DNA from: an uncultured Lachnospiraceae bacterium
GTDB lineage: Bacteria; Bacillota; Clostridia; Lachnospirales; Lachnospiraceae
Assembly: GCA_910588865.1 (NCBI GenBank)
Contig: CAJUSJ010000082.1
Coordinates: 1-18,005, forward strand
Length of the DNA stretch: 18,005 nucleotides
Direction of reading: 5' to 3'
Shown here: piece by piece, positions 6,171 through 13,656 of the stretch
How the letters are laid out: each line of letters begins with the position of its first letter
Numbering within the stretch: position 1 is the first letter of the stretch
The notes under the pieces: generated by a model
Told to the model about the DNA's origin: nothing
Database searches by the model: none
What the model saw: the letters and a program-made list of their open reading frames with translations, nothing else
Position numbers and translations under genes: made by a program

Positions 6171-8414
6171 TCAGGGGAATATGGAGGCAATGGAGCGGAC
6201 GATCTCTTTTAAAATATTCCATATCCGGTCCAGGAAATTTCCCTGAGAGTGGAAGGTCTCGTCGGTCTCCTCCTCCGGCTCTTCCTGGATCTCCCCGGTG
6301 CCTTCTGTCCTCAGTATGATCTGCAGGCTCTCAGGCTCCGGGTTTTTTAATGAGGTGAAGGATACCTTCTGGGCATTAACGTCCGCGTTTAACAGGTTCA
6401 TCTTCTCCCCTGTGTACTCATCCCATTTGTCGTCCATCAGATCTTCTACCGTGGTCTTGGCGTTTCGGATCACCGTGGTCTGGGACAATCCTTCTATGCC
6501 CTGGTTTAAGGCCTCCGACAGGCCGGCTATGGTGGTTTTGGCCCCTCTGTCCAGAGGAATTCCCGCCTGTTTCAGAGTGCTCTCCACATCCGTCATAAGC
6601 TGGTACATGGCCGAGGTGCCTCTCACCGCGCTGTCTATCAGGCCTTTGGTGTCATCTGCCGCGGCTGTGGCTGTCTGGTGGTACTTGTTCACCGTATCCC
6701 GCATGGATGAGACCTGCCAGATAATGTCCTGGGTCCTGTCTCCCGTGTCCCTCAAGGTGTCAATAACATCCCGGCTGTCCTCCAGAACATTGGCAAGATT
6801 CTCCCCGCCGCCCCGGACCCGCCTGATCATGGTCTCTATGGCGTCAATATCCCCCTGGATCTTGTCTATAAGGGCATCCAGCTTTGCCGACGCCTCCTCC
6901 TGGCCTTTTCCCGCCATCTGCCTCAGCTGCTCCAGCAGCTGCCTCAAACCGATCTCCGGCAAAAGGTTTCCAAAATCTCCGTCCTGGATCTGGCGCAGGG
7001 CATCGCTGGCGCTGGCGATCAGTCTCTCAAGCTCCTCCGCCGGTACGCGGGAAAGCCCGGCTCCCAGAATCTCATCCAGCTTCTCCTTAAGCCTCTCCAC
7101 CTCCTCCGGGGAAATCCCCAGCACGTCTCCATGGTCCTCAAGGACAGAGCGCAGCCTTTCCAGGGATTCCAAGTAGGCTTCCGCCCTGCCGCTTCGGCTC
7201 TCCAAAGCCTTTTTGGCGGATTTTAACCGCTCCAGATCCTTTTTCAGCTTTTCCAGCTGCTGCTCCCACGCCCTTAAATCCTTTCCCGCTTCTCCCAAAA
7301 GGCTCTCCGTGGCCCTTATGTCCGCCTTCACATCCCCGAGATCCCTTCCCAGGTCGTCAAGATCAATGTCCAGGTCCTGGACCAAGTCCGTCAGCTCATT
7401 CAGGTCATCATTGCCATCCTCAAGGGCCTTTCTGGCCTCCTCCACATATCCGGTAAAGGGAACTCCCCTCTGGGAAAGCTCATTTAACACCTCCAGGGCC
7501 TGGTCCGCATCCACATAGATTCCGTCTTTTCTCCTGGAAATGGTCTGCCTGGACTGCTCTAAGGATGCCAGGCCGTCCACTGTCATCTTAAGGCCCTCCT
7601 CCATGTCTTCCAGGCTGTCTAAAAGCACATCAAGGCTGTCCTGGATGGCGTCAGCCGAATCCTTCACCGTGTCCTTGGCTTCCCGCAGCTCCTCCAGATC
7701 ATCAAGCTGTCCAAGGGTCACCGGCACCATTAAAAACATCAGGCCCCCAAATTCAAAATCATCGGTTCCGATCTTTAGCTGGAAGTGCTGTTCCTCCCCA
7801 GGAAGAGCCATAAAAAGCACGGTTTTCATGGTGCCCATGGACTGGACCTGAGCGCCCTGTGCCTCCACGCTTACGTTCTTCTCCATGTCCACTATGGCCA
7901 CGGTCTCCAGTGTCATGTTATTTTTGTAGTAATCCCCGCAGTTTTTATCTGGCATGGCGTCAATGGTAATCTCCACCAGCCCCTTCTCATGAGCCAGTTC
8001 CTCCATGGTTCTCTCCACCCCGTTGAGACGGTATGTGACAGTAATGTCCCATGGCAGTTTCTTTTCAATCTGTTCAGGCTCTAATTTTCCCTCAAAATAG
8101 AACCGTTCCGCATCCGAATCCTCTGGCAGGCAAAATACCACCTGGCTGTTTCCTACGTCAGGGACCGTGTGGTCGGTCATGTTGTTGACTTCCAGGTAAT
8201 CTCCATAGTCCACGATCTCCTTCGCGCCGTGAAGGCTGTAGCTTTTTACCACACTGGCCTGAGTGGCATTTCCGTAAGGGTCCATGGTCACATACATGGC
8301 CTCGTCGCAGCCCGGCTGCCCGGCCTTGCCGTAGGCGCACATGACTCCCTCCGCGGCAAACCACGCGGCCAACGCCATGGCCTTAGCTGATCTTCTCTTC
8401 CCTTTATTCCGCAT
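6171..8414 (-). CDS. Exported coiled-coil protein, partner of MMPL transporter
   Basis: Function is not established; the context suggests an extracytoplasmic accessory of the MMPL exporter next to it. The start chosen is ATG 8412-8414, with GAGGTGG upstream and an 11-bp overlap with the end of the transporter gene, giving 747 residues. A longer in-frame extension to 8528 lies wholly inside the transporter gene and is unlikely. Residues 1-30 (MRNKGKRRSAKAMALAAWFA...) look like a Sec signal peptide with a basic start. About 35-240 is a probable beta-rich domain. About 245-660 is long, charged and heptad-like, with many Leu-rich segments such as LEQLRQMAGKGQEEASAKLD, so it should form coiled coils. 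The C-terminus RIWNILKEIVRSIASIFP is amphipathic and may touch the membrane. Similar MMPL plus coiled-coil pairs occur in Firmicutes (YhgE/heptad-repeat types); exact family unknown. Confidence 0.8.
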   Translation of the reverse strand: MRNKGKRRSAKAMALAAWFAAEGVMCAYGKAGQPGCDEAMYVTMDPYGNATQASVVKSYSLHGAKEIVDYGDYLEVNNMTDHTVPDVGNSQVVFCLPEDSDAERFYFEGKLEPEQIEKKLPWDITVTYRLNGVERTMEELAHEKGLVEITIDAMPDKNCGDYYKNNMTLETVAIVDMEKNVSVEAQGAQVQSMGTMKTVLFMALPGEEQHFQLKIGTDDFEFGGLMFLMVPVTLGQLDDLEELREAKDTVKDSADAIQDSLDVLLDSLEDMEEGLKMTVDGLASLEQSRQTISRRKDGIYVDADQALEVLNELSQRGVPFTGYVEEARKALEDGNDDLNELTDLVQDLDIDLDDLGRDLGDVKADIRATESLLGEAGKDLRAWEQQLEKLKKDLERLKSAKKALESRSGRAEAYLESLERLRSVLEDHGDVLGISPEEVERLKEKLDEILGAGLSRVPAEELERLIASASDALRQIQDGDFGNLLPEIGLRQLLEQLRQMAGKGQEEASAKLDALIDKIQGDIDAIETMIRRVRGGGENLANVLEDSRDVIDTLRDTGDRTQDIIWQVSSMRDTVNKYHQTATAAADDTKGLIDSAVRGTSAMYQLMTDVESTLKQAGIPLDRGAKTTIAGLSEALNQGIEGLSQTTVIRNAKTTVEDLMDDKWDEYTGEKMNLLNADVNAQKVSFTSLKNPEPESLQIILRTEGTGEIQEEPEEETDETFHSQGNFLDRIWNILKEIVRSIASIFP

Positions 8415-10551
8415 TACAAGCCACCTCTTTCCCTCTCTTCTCTCTTTTTCCTCTCTTTGATAGTCTCTCTCTTCTCCTGGCCGCCCTCTGGACTGACCTA
8501 TCCTGCTGCCTCCGGATCTGCTTGTCAAATGCCGCCAGCAAGGCCGGAAGAAGGGACAGCACCAGCACCATGGACAGAAGGGCTCCTCTCCCCACCAGAC
8601 GCCCTACCTGGGAAATGGCCTGGATGGATGAGGTGAAGTACAGAAGATATCCCACCACGGTCAGGATGGAGCCTGAGGTGATGATGGACAGGGCGCTTTT
8701 GGAAATGGCCGCCACAGCCGAGTGCCGGCTGTCCATGGTCTTCCTCATCTCCATGTAATTGTTGGTCATCAGGATGGAATAGTCAATGGTGGCCCCCAGC
8801 TGCAGGCAGCTGACGATGATGTAACCTATGTACACCATGCTCTCCCCGAAAATATAGGGCAGGGTCATGTTCAAGTAAATGGCCACCTCAATGGGTATGA
8901 TCACCAGGATGGGCACCATCACGGACCGGAAGGTAAGCATGACCACAACAGCCACCCCCAAAAGGGAGATGATGGAGACCCGGTTGTAGTCGTCTGTCAA
9001 AATATCCCGGATATCAATGGTGGTGGGTGTCATGCCGATGACATAGGAGTCCTGGGGATAATAGCTTTTCACGATCCGGGTCAGGCGGTCGCTGCAGGCA
9101 AAGGAGTACTCACTCTCCTCCACGGTCTTCATGGAAATGAGGATCCTGGCGTACTTATCTGTCCTCAGCTGATCCACCACATTGGCCGGCAGAAAGCTCT
9201 CCGGGATGCCCTGAGGCAGCGTTCCCGCCATGGACAGGGCATAGTCGATAAATTCCTGATCCTCCAGCTCTTTGGTCAGCTCCCTCTCACTGATAGGGCT
9301 GCCGTTGGGCACCATGGCGATGACCACATTGGCCTTTCCAAAGACCTTCTCGATCTCCCTGGAATCTTCGTAAACCCTGGTTCCTGGGCCGGACCCCAGG
9401 GCATCGTCGCCATAATAGAAATAATTCATGGACTGTCCGAAGTAGCAGGGAACCGCGCAGGCCAGAGCCACAATAAGCACCGGCATCCGGATCCTGTACA
9501 TCACCTTCCCCAGCCTGTCAAAGGAGGGGACAAAGGGCCGGTGGGCTGTCTTCTCGATCCTCTTGTCAAACCGCAGGATCAGGGTGGGCATCAGGAACAT
9601 GACGGTCATCAGACTGCAGATGATTCCCTTGGTGAGGACAAATCCCACATCCTTGCCGATCTTGAACTTCATCAGCGCGATCACCAGAAATCCCACAATG
9701 GTGGTAGCGCCGCTGGCCATGATGGAGCCGCAGGCCTCTGTGATGGCTTTTTCCATGGCCTTCTTTGTGTCCATCCCCGTATTTTTAAAAGCCGTGTAGG
9801 TGTGGAGAAGGAAAATCGAGTAGTCCATGGAAACCGCCAGCTGCAGGATAGCTGCCGTGGAAAAGGTGAAGAAGGAGATCCTTCCAAACATCAGGTTTGA
9901 TCCCATGTTCAGGATGATGGCCACCGCCATGACCAGGATGAACAAAAAGGGCTCAAACCAGGATGTGGTGGTCAGCGTGAGGATCAGCCAGATGATCACG
10001 ACCGCCATGGCGATGGCCATGGTGATCTCCCGGGAAATGGATTCCTGCCTCTCCTTGCTGGACACCGCGCTGCCCCCAAAGCATCCCCTGTCCTTTCCCA
10101 CAATGTCATAGATCTCTCTTATGGCCTGGTGGGTGCTCTCATCCGCGTCCCCGTCCTCAAAAATGATCTGAAACACCGCGTTGTTGTCCTTATAAAACTT
10201 GTCGCTTAAGCTGTTTCCCAAAAACGCTCCGCCGGAGTACACATTGGTGGCCATGTCTGGACCCACCACCAGTTCCACCCCTTCCACGGCCTCAATCCTC
10301 TTTCGTATGCTCCGGGCCTCCTGAAGGCTCACATTCTTCACCATGATCCGGGCCATCCCGGGATAGCCGAACTCCTCCTCCATCACATCCAACGCCTGCT
10401 TGGTTGGGGCAAAATCCGGAAGATATTTGCTTAAGTCATAGTTGACTCCCACAAACAGATAACAGAACGCGCAGATGACAACAGCCACAAAAAAGAATTT
10501 TTCAATGGCCTTTCCTTTTTCCACCGTAAAACGGGCCATCCTCTCTAACAT
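8404..10551 (-). CDS. MMPL/RND-family transporter
   Basis: Proton-driven exporter-type membrane protein of the RND superfamily, MMPL (YdfJ/sterol-sensing-domain-like) branch; substrate unknown. The start ATG 10549-10551 is preferred because GGAGGAAC lies immediately upstream; an in-frame ATG at 10590 lacks a site. The 715 residues show the usual two-fold layout: TM1 near 20-40 (FFFVAVVICAFCYLFVGVN), an extracytoplasmic loop with FAPTKQALDVMEEEFGYPG, a five-helix cluster at about 180-350 containing LQLAVSMDYSIFLLHTYTAF, a central helix near 365, a second loop, and a second cluster near 540-680 containing LQLGATIDYSILMTNNYMEM. The paired D-Y-S-I motifs in the two clusters mark the conserved RND transmembrane Asp. 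The tail is highly basic and cytosolic. It is the first gene of the operon, divergent from a TetR regulator. Confidence 0.92.
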   Translation of the reverse strand: MLERMARFTVEKGKAIEKFFFVAVVICAFCYLFVGVNYDLSKYLPDFAPTKQALDVMEEEFGYPGMARIMVKNVSLQEARSIRKRIEAVEGVELVVGPDMATNVYSGGAFLGNSLSDKFYKDNNAVFQIIFEDGDADESTHQAIREIYDIVGKDRGCFGGSAVSSKERQESISREITMAIAMAVVIIWLILTLTTTSWFEPFLFILVMAVAIILNMGSNLMFGRISFFTFSTAAILQLAVSMDYSIFLLHTYTAFKNTGMDTKKAMEKAITEACGSIMASGATTIVGFLVIALMKFKIGKDVGFVLTKGIICSLMTVMFLMPTLILRFDKRIEKTAHRPFVPSFDRLGKVMYRIRMPVLIVALACAVPCYFGQSMNYFYYGDDALGSGPGTRVYEDSREIEKVFGKANVVIAMVPNGSPISERELTKELEDQEFIDYALSMAGTLPQGIPESFLPANVVDQLRTDKYARILISMKTVEESEYSFACSDRLTRIVKSYYPQDSYVIGMTPTTIDIRDILTDDYNRVSIISLLGVAVVVMLTFRSVMVPILVIIPIEVAIYLNMTLPYIFGESMVYIGYIIVSCLQLGATIDYSILMTNNYMEMRKTMDSRHSAVAAISKSALSIITSGSILTVVGYLLYFTSSIQAISQVGRLVGRGALLSMVLVLSLLPALLAAFDKQIRRQQDRSVQRAARRRERLSKRGKREKRGKEVACNAE

Positions 10552-10581
10552 AAGTTCCTCCCACATCATCATTTTTCTTAT

Positions 10582-10609
10582 ACTGTACATATATATTAAT
10601 AATCATCAA
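10582..10609 (-). promoter_or_regulatory. Candidate promoter of the MMPL operon
   Basis: On the minus strand TTGATG (10604-10609), a 16-nt spacer and TACAGT (10582-10587) form a modest sigma-A promoter; TATAAG just downstream is an alternative -10. The -35 overlaps the left arm of the palindrome at 10605-10636, so binding there would block it. Confidence 0.4.
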
Positions 10610-10636
10610 CATATTATTAATAAACATTATGTTGAT
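10605..10636. promoter_or_regulatory. Inverted repeat, probable TetR operator between divergent promoters
   Basis: ATCAACATA (10605-10613) and TATGTTGAT (10628-10636) are perfect 9-bp inverted arms separated by 14 AT-rich bases. Each arm contains the TTGAT of a candidate -35 box, one for tetR and one for the MMPL operon. One dimeric repressor bound here could therefore shut off both promoters. The link to the adjacent TetR protein is inferred from position. Confidence 0.6.
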
Positions 10637-10660
10637 TTTCTTGTTGTTTGGTATTATAGT
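10632..10660 (+). promoter_or_regulatory. Promoter of the tetR-family gene
   Basis: TTGATT (10632-10637), a 17-nt spacer and TATAGT (10655-10660; 5/6) form a good sigma-A promoter. The -35 lies in the right arm of the palindrome, which predicts autorepression. The leader to the TTG start is about 85 nt. Confidence 0.65.
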
Positions 10661-10751
10661 ATAGAAAGGAAAAGGATTCAATGGTTAATATTTTAGCTTT
10701 TGTCGATTAATGAACATATTTTATTAAATCTGTTGAATAGGAGGGAATTTT

Positions 10752-11351
10752 TTGGAAAATTTAAAAGAAGACCGCAGGATCCGCAGAACTCAGCGGTTGC
10801 TGAAAGAAAGTCTCGCGGAGCTGATGTCAGAAAAAAGTTTTAACAATATCACCATCAAGGATATCACAGAGAAAGCGGACTTAAACAGGGGCACGTTTTA
10901 TCTTCACTACACGGACACCTACGGGCTCCTCAGGGCCATGGAGCAGGATGTGCTGGAGGATTTTCAGGAGATGATCGACAACTATCTCCACATGGGGCCG
11001 CCCAAGGACCTAATGCCGGTGCTCTCCCCGGTCATCCACTATATCGTGGAAAACCGGGATATCTGCAGCACCTTGTTTGAAAATAACGCTTCCGGGGATT
11101 TTTTCACCAAATTTAAGAACCTGATCCACAAAAACGCTTTGGAACTGGCGGAGGAGCTGTACCCTTCCTGCCGCTCCCAGTATTTTGAGTACTTTTTTGA
11201 ATTCGCCATCTGCGGGGCAGCGGGAATCCTGAGAAAGTGGCTGGACATGGACATGCCCCAGTCGGAGAAGGACATCGCCCGCATCAGCAATGACGCGGTT
11301 CTGTCCGTGGCTAGAGCCTTCTTCGGCCCTCCGGCCCACCTGCCCGCTTAA
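10752..11351 (+). CDS. TetR/AcrR family transcriptional regulator
   Basis: DNA-binding repressor, probably of the divergent MMPL transporter operon and of itself. The N-terminal domain (about residues 8-55) has the TetR pattern RIRRTQRLLKESLAELM, then FNNITIKDITEKADLNRGTF and YLHYTDTYGLL, covering the helix-turn-helix. The rest (about 60-199) is the ligand-binding and dimerisation domain, resembling the TetR_C type found in DhaS-like regulators of Firmicutes. Translation starts at TTG 10752-10754 with AGGAGGG about 7 nt upstream; no better ATG exists. It faces the transporter across a 200-bp AT-rich region with a perfect 9-bp inverted repeat. The inducing ligand is unknown, presumably a substrate of the exporter. 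Confidence 0.9.
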   Translation: MENLKEDRRIRRTQRLLKESLAELMSEKSFNNITIKDITEKADLNRGTFYLHYTDTYGLLRAMEQDVLEDFQEMIDNYLHMGPPKDLMPVLSPVIHYIVENRDICSTLFENNASGDFFTKFKNLIHKNALELAEELYPSCRSQYFEYFFEFAICGAAGILRKWLDMDMPQSEKDIARISNDAVLSVARAFFGPPAHLPA

Positions 11352-11353
11352 CG

Positions 11354-11462
11354 CCTCCGGGACACCCCGGACCCGCCGGGTTTACGGTTTTCCTGCCCAG
11401 GGCCATACGGACACAATTTCGCCAAATCCAGATTCCCGCCCGCGGCACCGGAAGTCTTCCGG
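11354..11462. terminator. Hairpin cluster between convergent tetR and malic enzyme genes
   Basis: Several short stems lie between the convergent stops: TCCGGG/CCCGGA near 11356-11372, ACCCGCCGGGT followed by TTTACGGTTTT near 11378-11396, and a perfect CACCGGAAG/CTTCCGGTG hairpin near 11445-11463. None has a long clean T-tract, but the second could end tetR on the plus strand and the third the malic enzyme transcript. Confidence 0.4.
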
Positions 11463-11468
11463 TGGTTC

Positions 11469-12644
11469 CTACAGCCGGTTGAGCCCGTTGGCCCTGGCAT
11501 CCTCTGCCACCGCCGACGCCACTGCCTCCACCACCTCTTTGTCAAAGGCAAAGGGAAGGATGTACTGGGCATTTAGCTGCTCCGGCTTTACCACAGAAGC
11601 GATGGCCCTGGCTGCCGCCATCTTCATGGACTCGGTGATGTCCGAGGCCATGACAGACAGAGCGCCTTTAAAGATTCCCGGGAACGCCAGCACATTGTTG
11701 ATCTGGTTCGGGTAATCGGAGCGGCCTGTGCCTACTACTGCCGCTCCTGCCTCTAACGCCTCCTCTGGCATGATCTCCGGCGTGGGGTTTGCCATGGGGA
11801 ACACGATGGCTCCCTCTGCCATGGACCGAACCATGTCCTGGGTCACAAGGCCGGGACGGGACACTCCGATGAACACGTCAGCTCCCTTCATCACATCAGC
11901 CAGTGTGCCCTGCTTTTTGTCCCGGTTGGTCACCTTGGCCATCTGGGCCTGGGCCGGGTTCAGCCAGTCCGCGCCCTCGTAGACAGCTCCTTTGATGTCG
12001 CAGAGGGTCACGTTGCCGAAACCGATCTGGATCAGCATCTTGGCGATGGAGATCCCCGCGGCGCCGGCTCCGTTGATCACCAGCTCCAGCTCTCCCATCT
12101 TCTTTCCCACCACCTTGATGGCGTTTAAGAGGGCCGCGGACACCACGATGGCTGTGCCGTGCTGGTCGTCGTGGAACACCGGAATATCGCACCGTTTCTT
12201 AAGCTCCGCCTCGATCTCAAAGCATCTTGGGGCAGAGATATCCTCCAAATTGATGCCCCCAAAGCTTTTTGAGATCAGGGCCACGGTGTCGATGATCACC
12301 TTGGGGTCCTTGGAGTCAACGCAGATGGGAAACGCGTCCACATCGGCAAATTCCTTAAACAGGGCGCATTTGCCCTCCATCACCGGCATGGCCGCCTCTG
12401 GTCCGATATCACCAAGCCCCAGCACCGCTGTGCCGTCTGTGATCACGGCCACCAGGTTCTGCCTCCTGGTCAGCTCAAATACCTTCATGGGGTCCTTCGC
12501 GATCTCCAGACAGGGCACCGCCACCCCGGGAGTGTACGCCAAGGACAGTTGCTCCTTGTCCTGGATCGGAGTCCTGGACACCACCTCGATCTTGCCCTTC
12601 CACTGGTAATGCTTTTCCAATGCCGCTTGTTCTTTCAATGTCAT
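11469..12644 (-). CDS. NAD(P)-dependent malic enzyme
   Basis: Oxidatively decarboxylates malate to pyruvate and CO2 in the cytosol, making NAD(P)H. The 391-residue length fits the short bacterial malic enzymes without a phosphotransacetylase-like tail. Visible landmarks: catalytic Tyr37 in LAYTPGVAVPC; TDGTAVLGLGDIG; the general-base Lys92 in EGKCALFKEFADVDAFPI; the metal-binding block IPVFHDDQHGTA; and the Rossmann motif INGAGAAGISIAK, with an acidic end (TLCDIKGA) about 30 residues on. An Asp there usually favours NAD, but the cofactor should be tested. ATG 12642-12644 is preceded by GGAGG. It follows the TIM-barrel gene by 27 nt, so the two are probably co-transcribed. Confidence 0.93.
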   Translation of the reverse strand: MTLKEQAALEKHYQWKGKIEVVSRTPIQDKEQLSLAYTPGVAVPCLEIAKDPMKVFELTRRQNLVAVITDGTAVLGLGDIGPEAAMPVMEGKCALFKEFADVDAFPICVDSKDPKVIIDTVALISKSFGGINLEDISAPRCFEIEAELKKRCDIPVFHDDQHGTAIVVSAALLNAIKVVGKKMGELELVINGAGAAGISIAKMLIQIGFGNVTLCDIKGAVYEGADWLNPAQAQMAKVTNRDKKQGTLADVMKGADVFIGVSRPGLVTQDMVRSMAEGAIVFPMANPTPEIMPEEALEAGAAVVGTGRSDYPNQINNVLAFPGIFKGALSVMASDITESMKMAAARAIASVVKPEQLNAQYILPFAFDKEVVEAVASAVAEDARANGLNRL

Positions 12645-12671
12645 AATGATTGATCCTCCATATAAAATATC

Positions 12672-13511
12672 TTATGCCTGTTCGTAGATTTTCTGTAAGT
12701 ACTCCACATCGCCGTGATACCGGTCCTTGGTGGAATTTTCCAAAAGCATGGTGATGTAAGGCTTTTGTGACTTTAGGTTCCTCATGAGAGGCTCATAGTG
12801 GAACAGCCCCTCTCCCACATGGGCAAACTGGGGCTTGCCGTCTTTTAAGACAAAATCCTTCACATGAACCATGGTGATCCGGTCCCCGTACAGCCGGAAG
12901 GCATTTTCTATAACCTCATCCTGATGAAGGTAATTCTCCCCGCTGATCAGGTTCACCGGATCCAGGATGGCCTCCACATTTGGAGAATCCATGTCCTCCA
13001 GAAATCTGCGCATGATCTCCGGACAGTACAGAGTGTGGTCGTGGACCGCCTCCACCCCAACAATCATGCCCAGCTTCTCCGCCGCGGCCGCGATCTCCCT
13101 CATGCTCTTTAACAGAAGCTGATAGCAGCCTTCTGTGTAAGTGTACGGGGTCACCTTAAAGTCCGGATCATACCGCCCGGTCTCGGTTCCCACCATGTCC
13201 GCCCCTATGGCTTTGGCGTATTTCAGATGCTCGATAAATTTTCTCACAGCCTCCTGGCGCTTTGGCTCATCGGGGTTTACCGGGTTGATGTAACAGCCGA
13301 GAACCGCCACATGGATCCCCCGCTCTTTTAGCTTCTCACGGATCACGCGGCCAAAGCCCGGAGAATAATGGCCGTAATTAAAATCAAAGCCTGATATGGA
13401 TTTTCCAAGAGCCAGCTGGATCTGATGGATCCCGCTGTCCCTCACCCCGTCAAACACAGCGTCTATGTCCCCCTTGGGACATATGTCATGGCATCTCATC
13501 CCGTAATTCAT
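12672..13511 (-). CDS. Sugar phosphate isomerase/epimerase-like TIM-barrel protein
   Basis: Member of the xylose isomerase-like/AP endonuclease 2 superfamily (PF01261), metal-dependent TIM barrels acting on sugars or sugar phosphates; the substrate cannot be told from sequence. The 279 residues are a full-length single domain. Candidate metal and active-site positions are in GTETGRYDPDF, VGVEAVHDHTLY, ILDPVNLISGENY, MVHVKDFVLKDG and the C-terminal MLLENS, which carry the expected Glu, His, Asp and Glu ligands on successive strands. ATG 13509-13511 has an AAAGGCGG site about 8 nt upstream. It leads a two-gene unit with malic enzyme. The pairing gives no obvious pathway. Confidence 0.85.
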   Translation of the reverse strand: MNYGMRCHDICPKGDIDAVFDGVRDSGIHQIQLALGKSISGFDFNYGHYSPGFGRVIREKLKERGIHVAVLGCYINPVNPDEPKRQEAVRKFIEHLKYAKAIGADMVGTETGRYDPDFKVTPYTYTEGCYQLLLKSMREIAAAAEKLGMIVGVEAVHDHTLYCPEIMRRFLEDMDSPNVEAILDPVNLISGENYLHQDEVIENAFRLYGDRITMVHVKDFVLKDGKPQFAHVGEGLFHYEPLMRNLKSQKPYITMLLENSTKDRYHGDVEYLQKIYEQA

Positions 13512-13547
13512 TGTGATTACCGCCTTTTCCTGATTTTTATATTTTTT

Positions 13548-13576
13548 AGTATATCACATATGGACACACACCGCAA
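13548..13576 (-). promoter_or_regulatory. Promoter of the isomerase-malic enzyme unit
   Basis: On the minus strand TTGCGG (13571-13576), a 17-nt spacer and TATACT (13548-13553; 5/6) precede the isomerase start by about 37 nt. The -10 is good and the -35 only partial. Confidence 0.5.
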
Positions 13577-13604
13577 AGGATATCGGACAGACTTTTCCAC
13601 ATAA

Positions 13605-13652
13605 AATCAAGGCCGGAAAACACCGCTCTTCGCGGATGTTTCCGGCCTTTTC
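13605..13652. terminator. Terminator after guaB
   Basis: GGCCGGAAA (13611-13619) pairs with TTTCCGGCC (13639-13647), with an inner CCGC-TCTT-CGCGG stem. The minus-strand tail TTGATTTTATG follows the arm nearest the upstream isomerase promoter; a TTTT run is also present on the plus side. It lies 10 nt beyond the guaB stop. Confidence 0.8.
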
Positions 13653-13656
13653 GGTC

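Noticed and set aside
8415..8528. 38-residue N-terminal extension of the coiled-coil protein
   Set aside because: Lies entirely within the end of the transporter gene, is charged rather than signal-like, and the internal ATG has a GAGGTGG site followed by a clear signal peptide.
8722..9900. Long plus-strand open frame of 392 codons inside the MMPL gene, rich in His/Gly/Asp
   Set aside because: Antisense shadow of a well-supported transporter gene; composition is that of complemented membrane-protein codons and no domain is visible.
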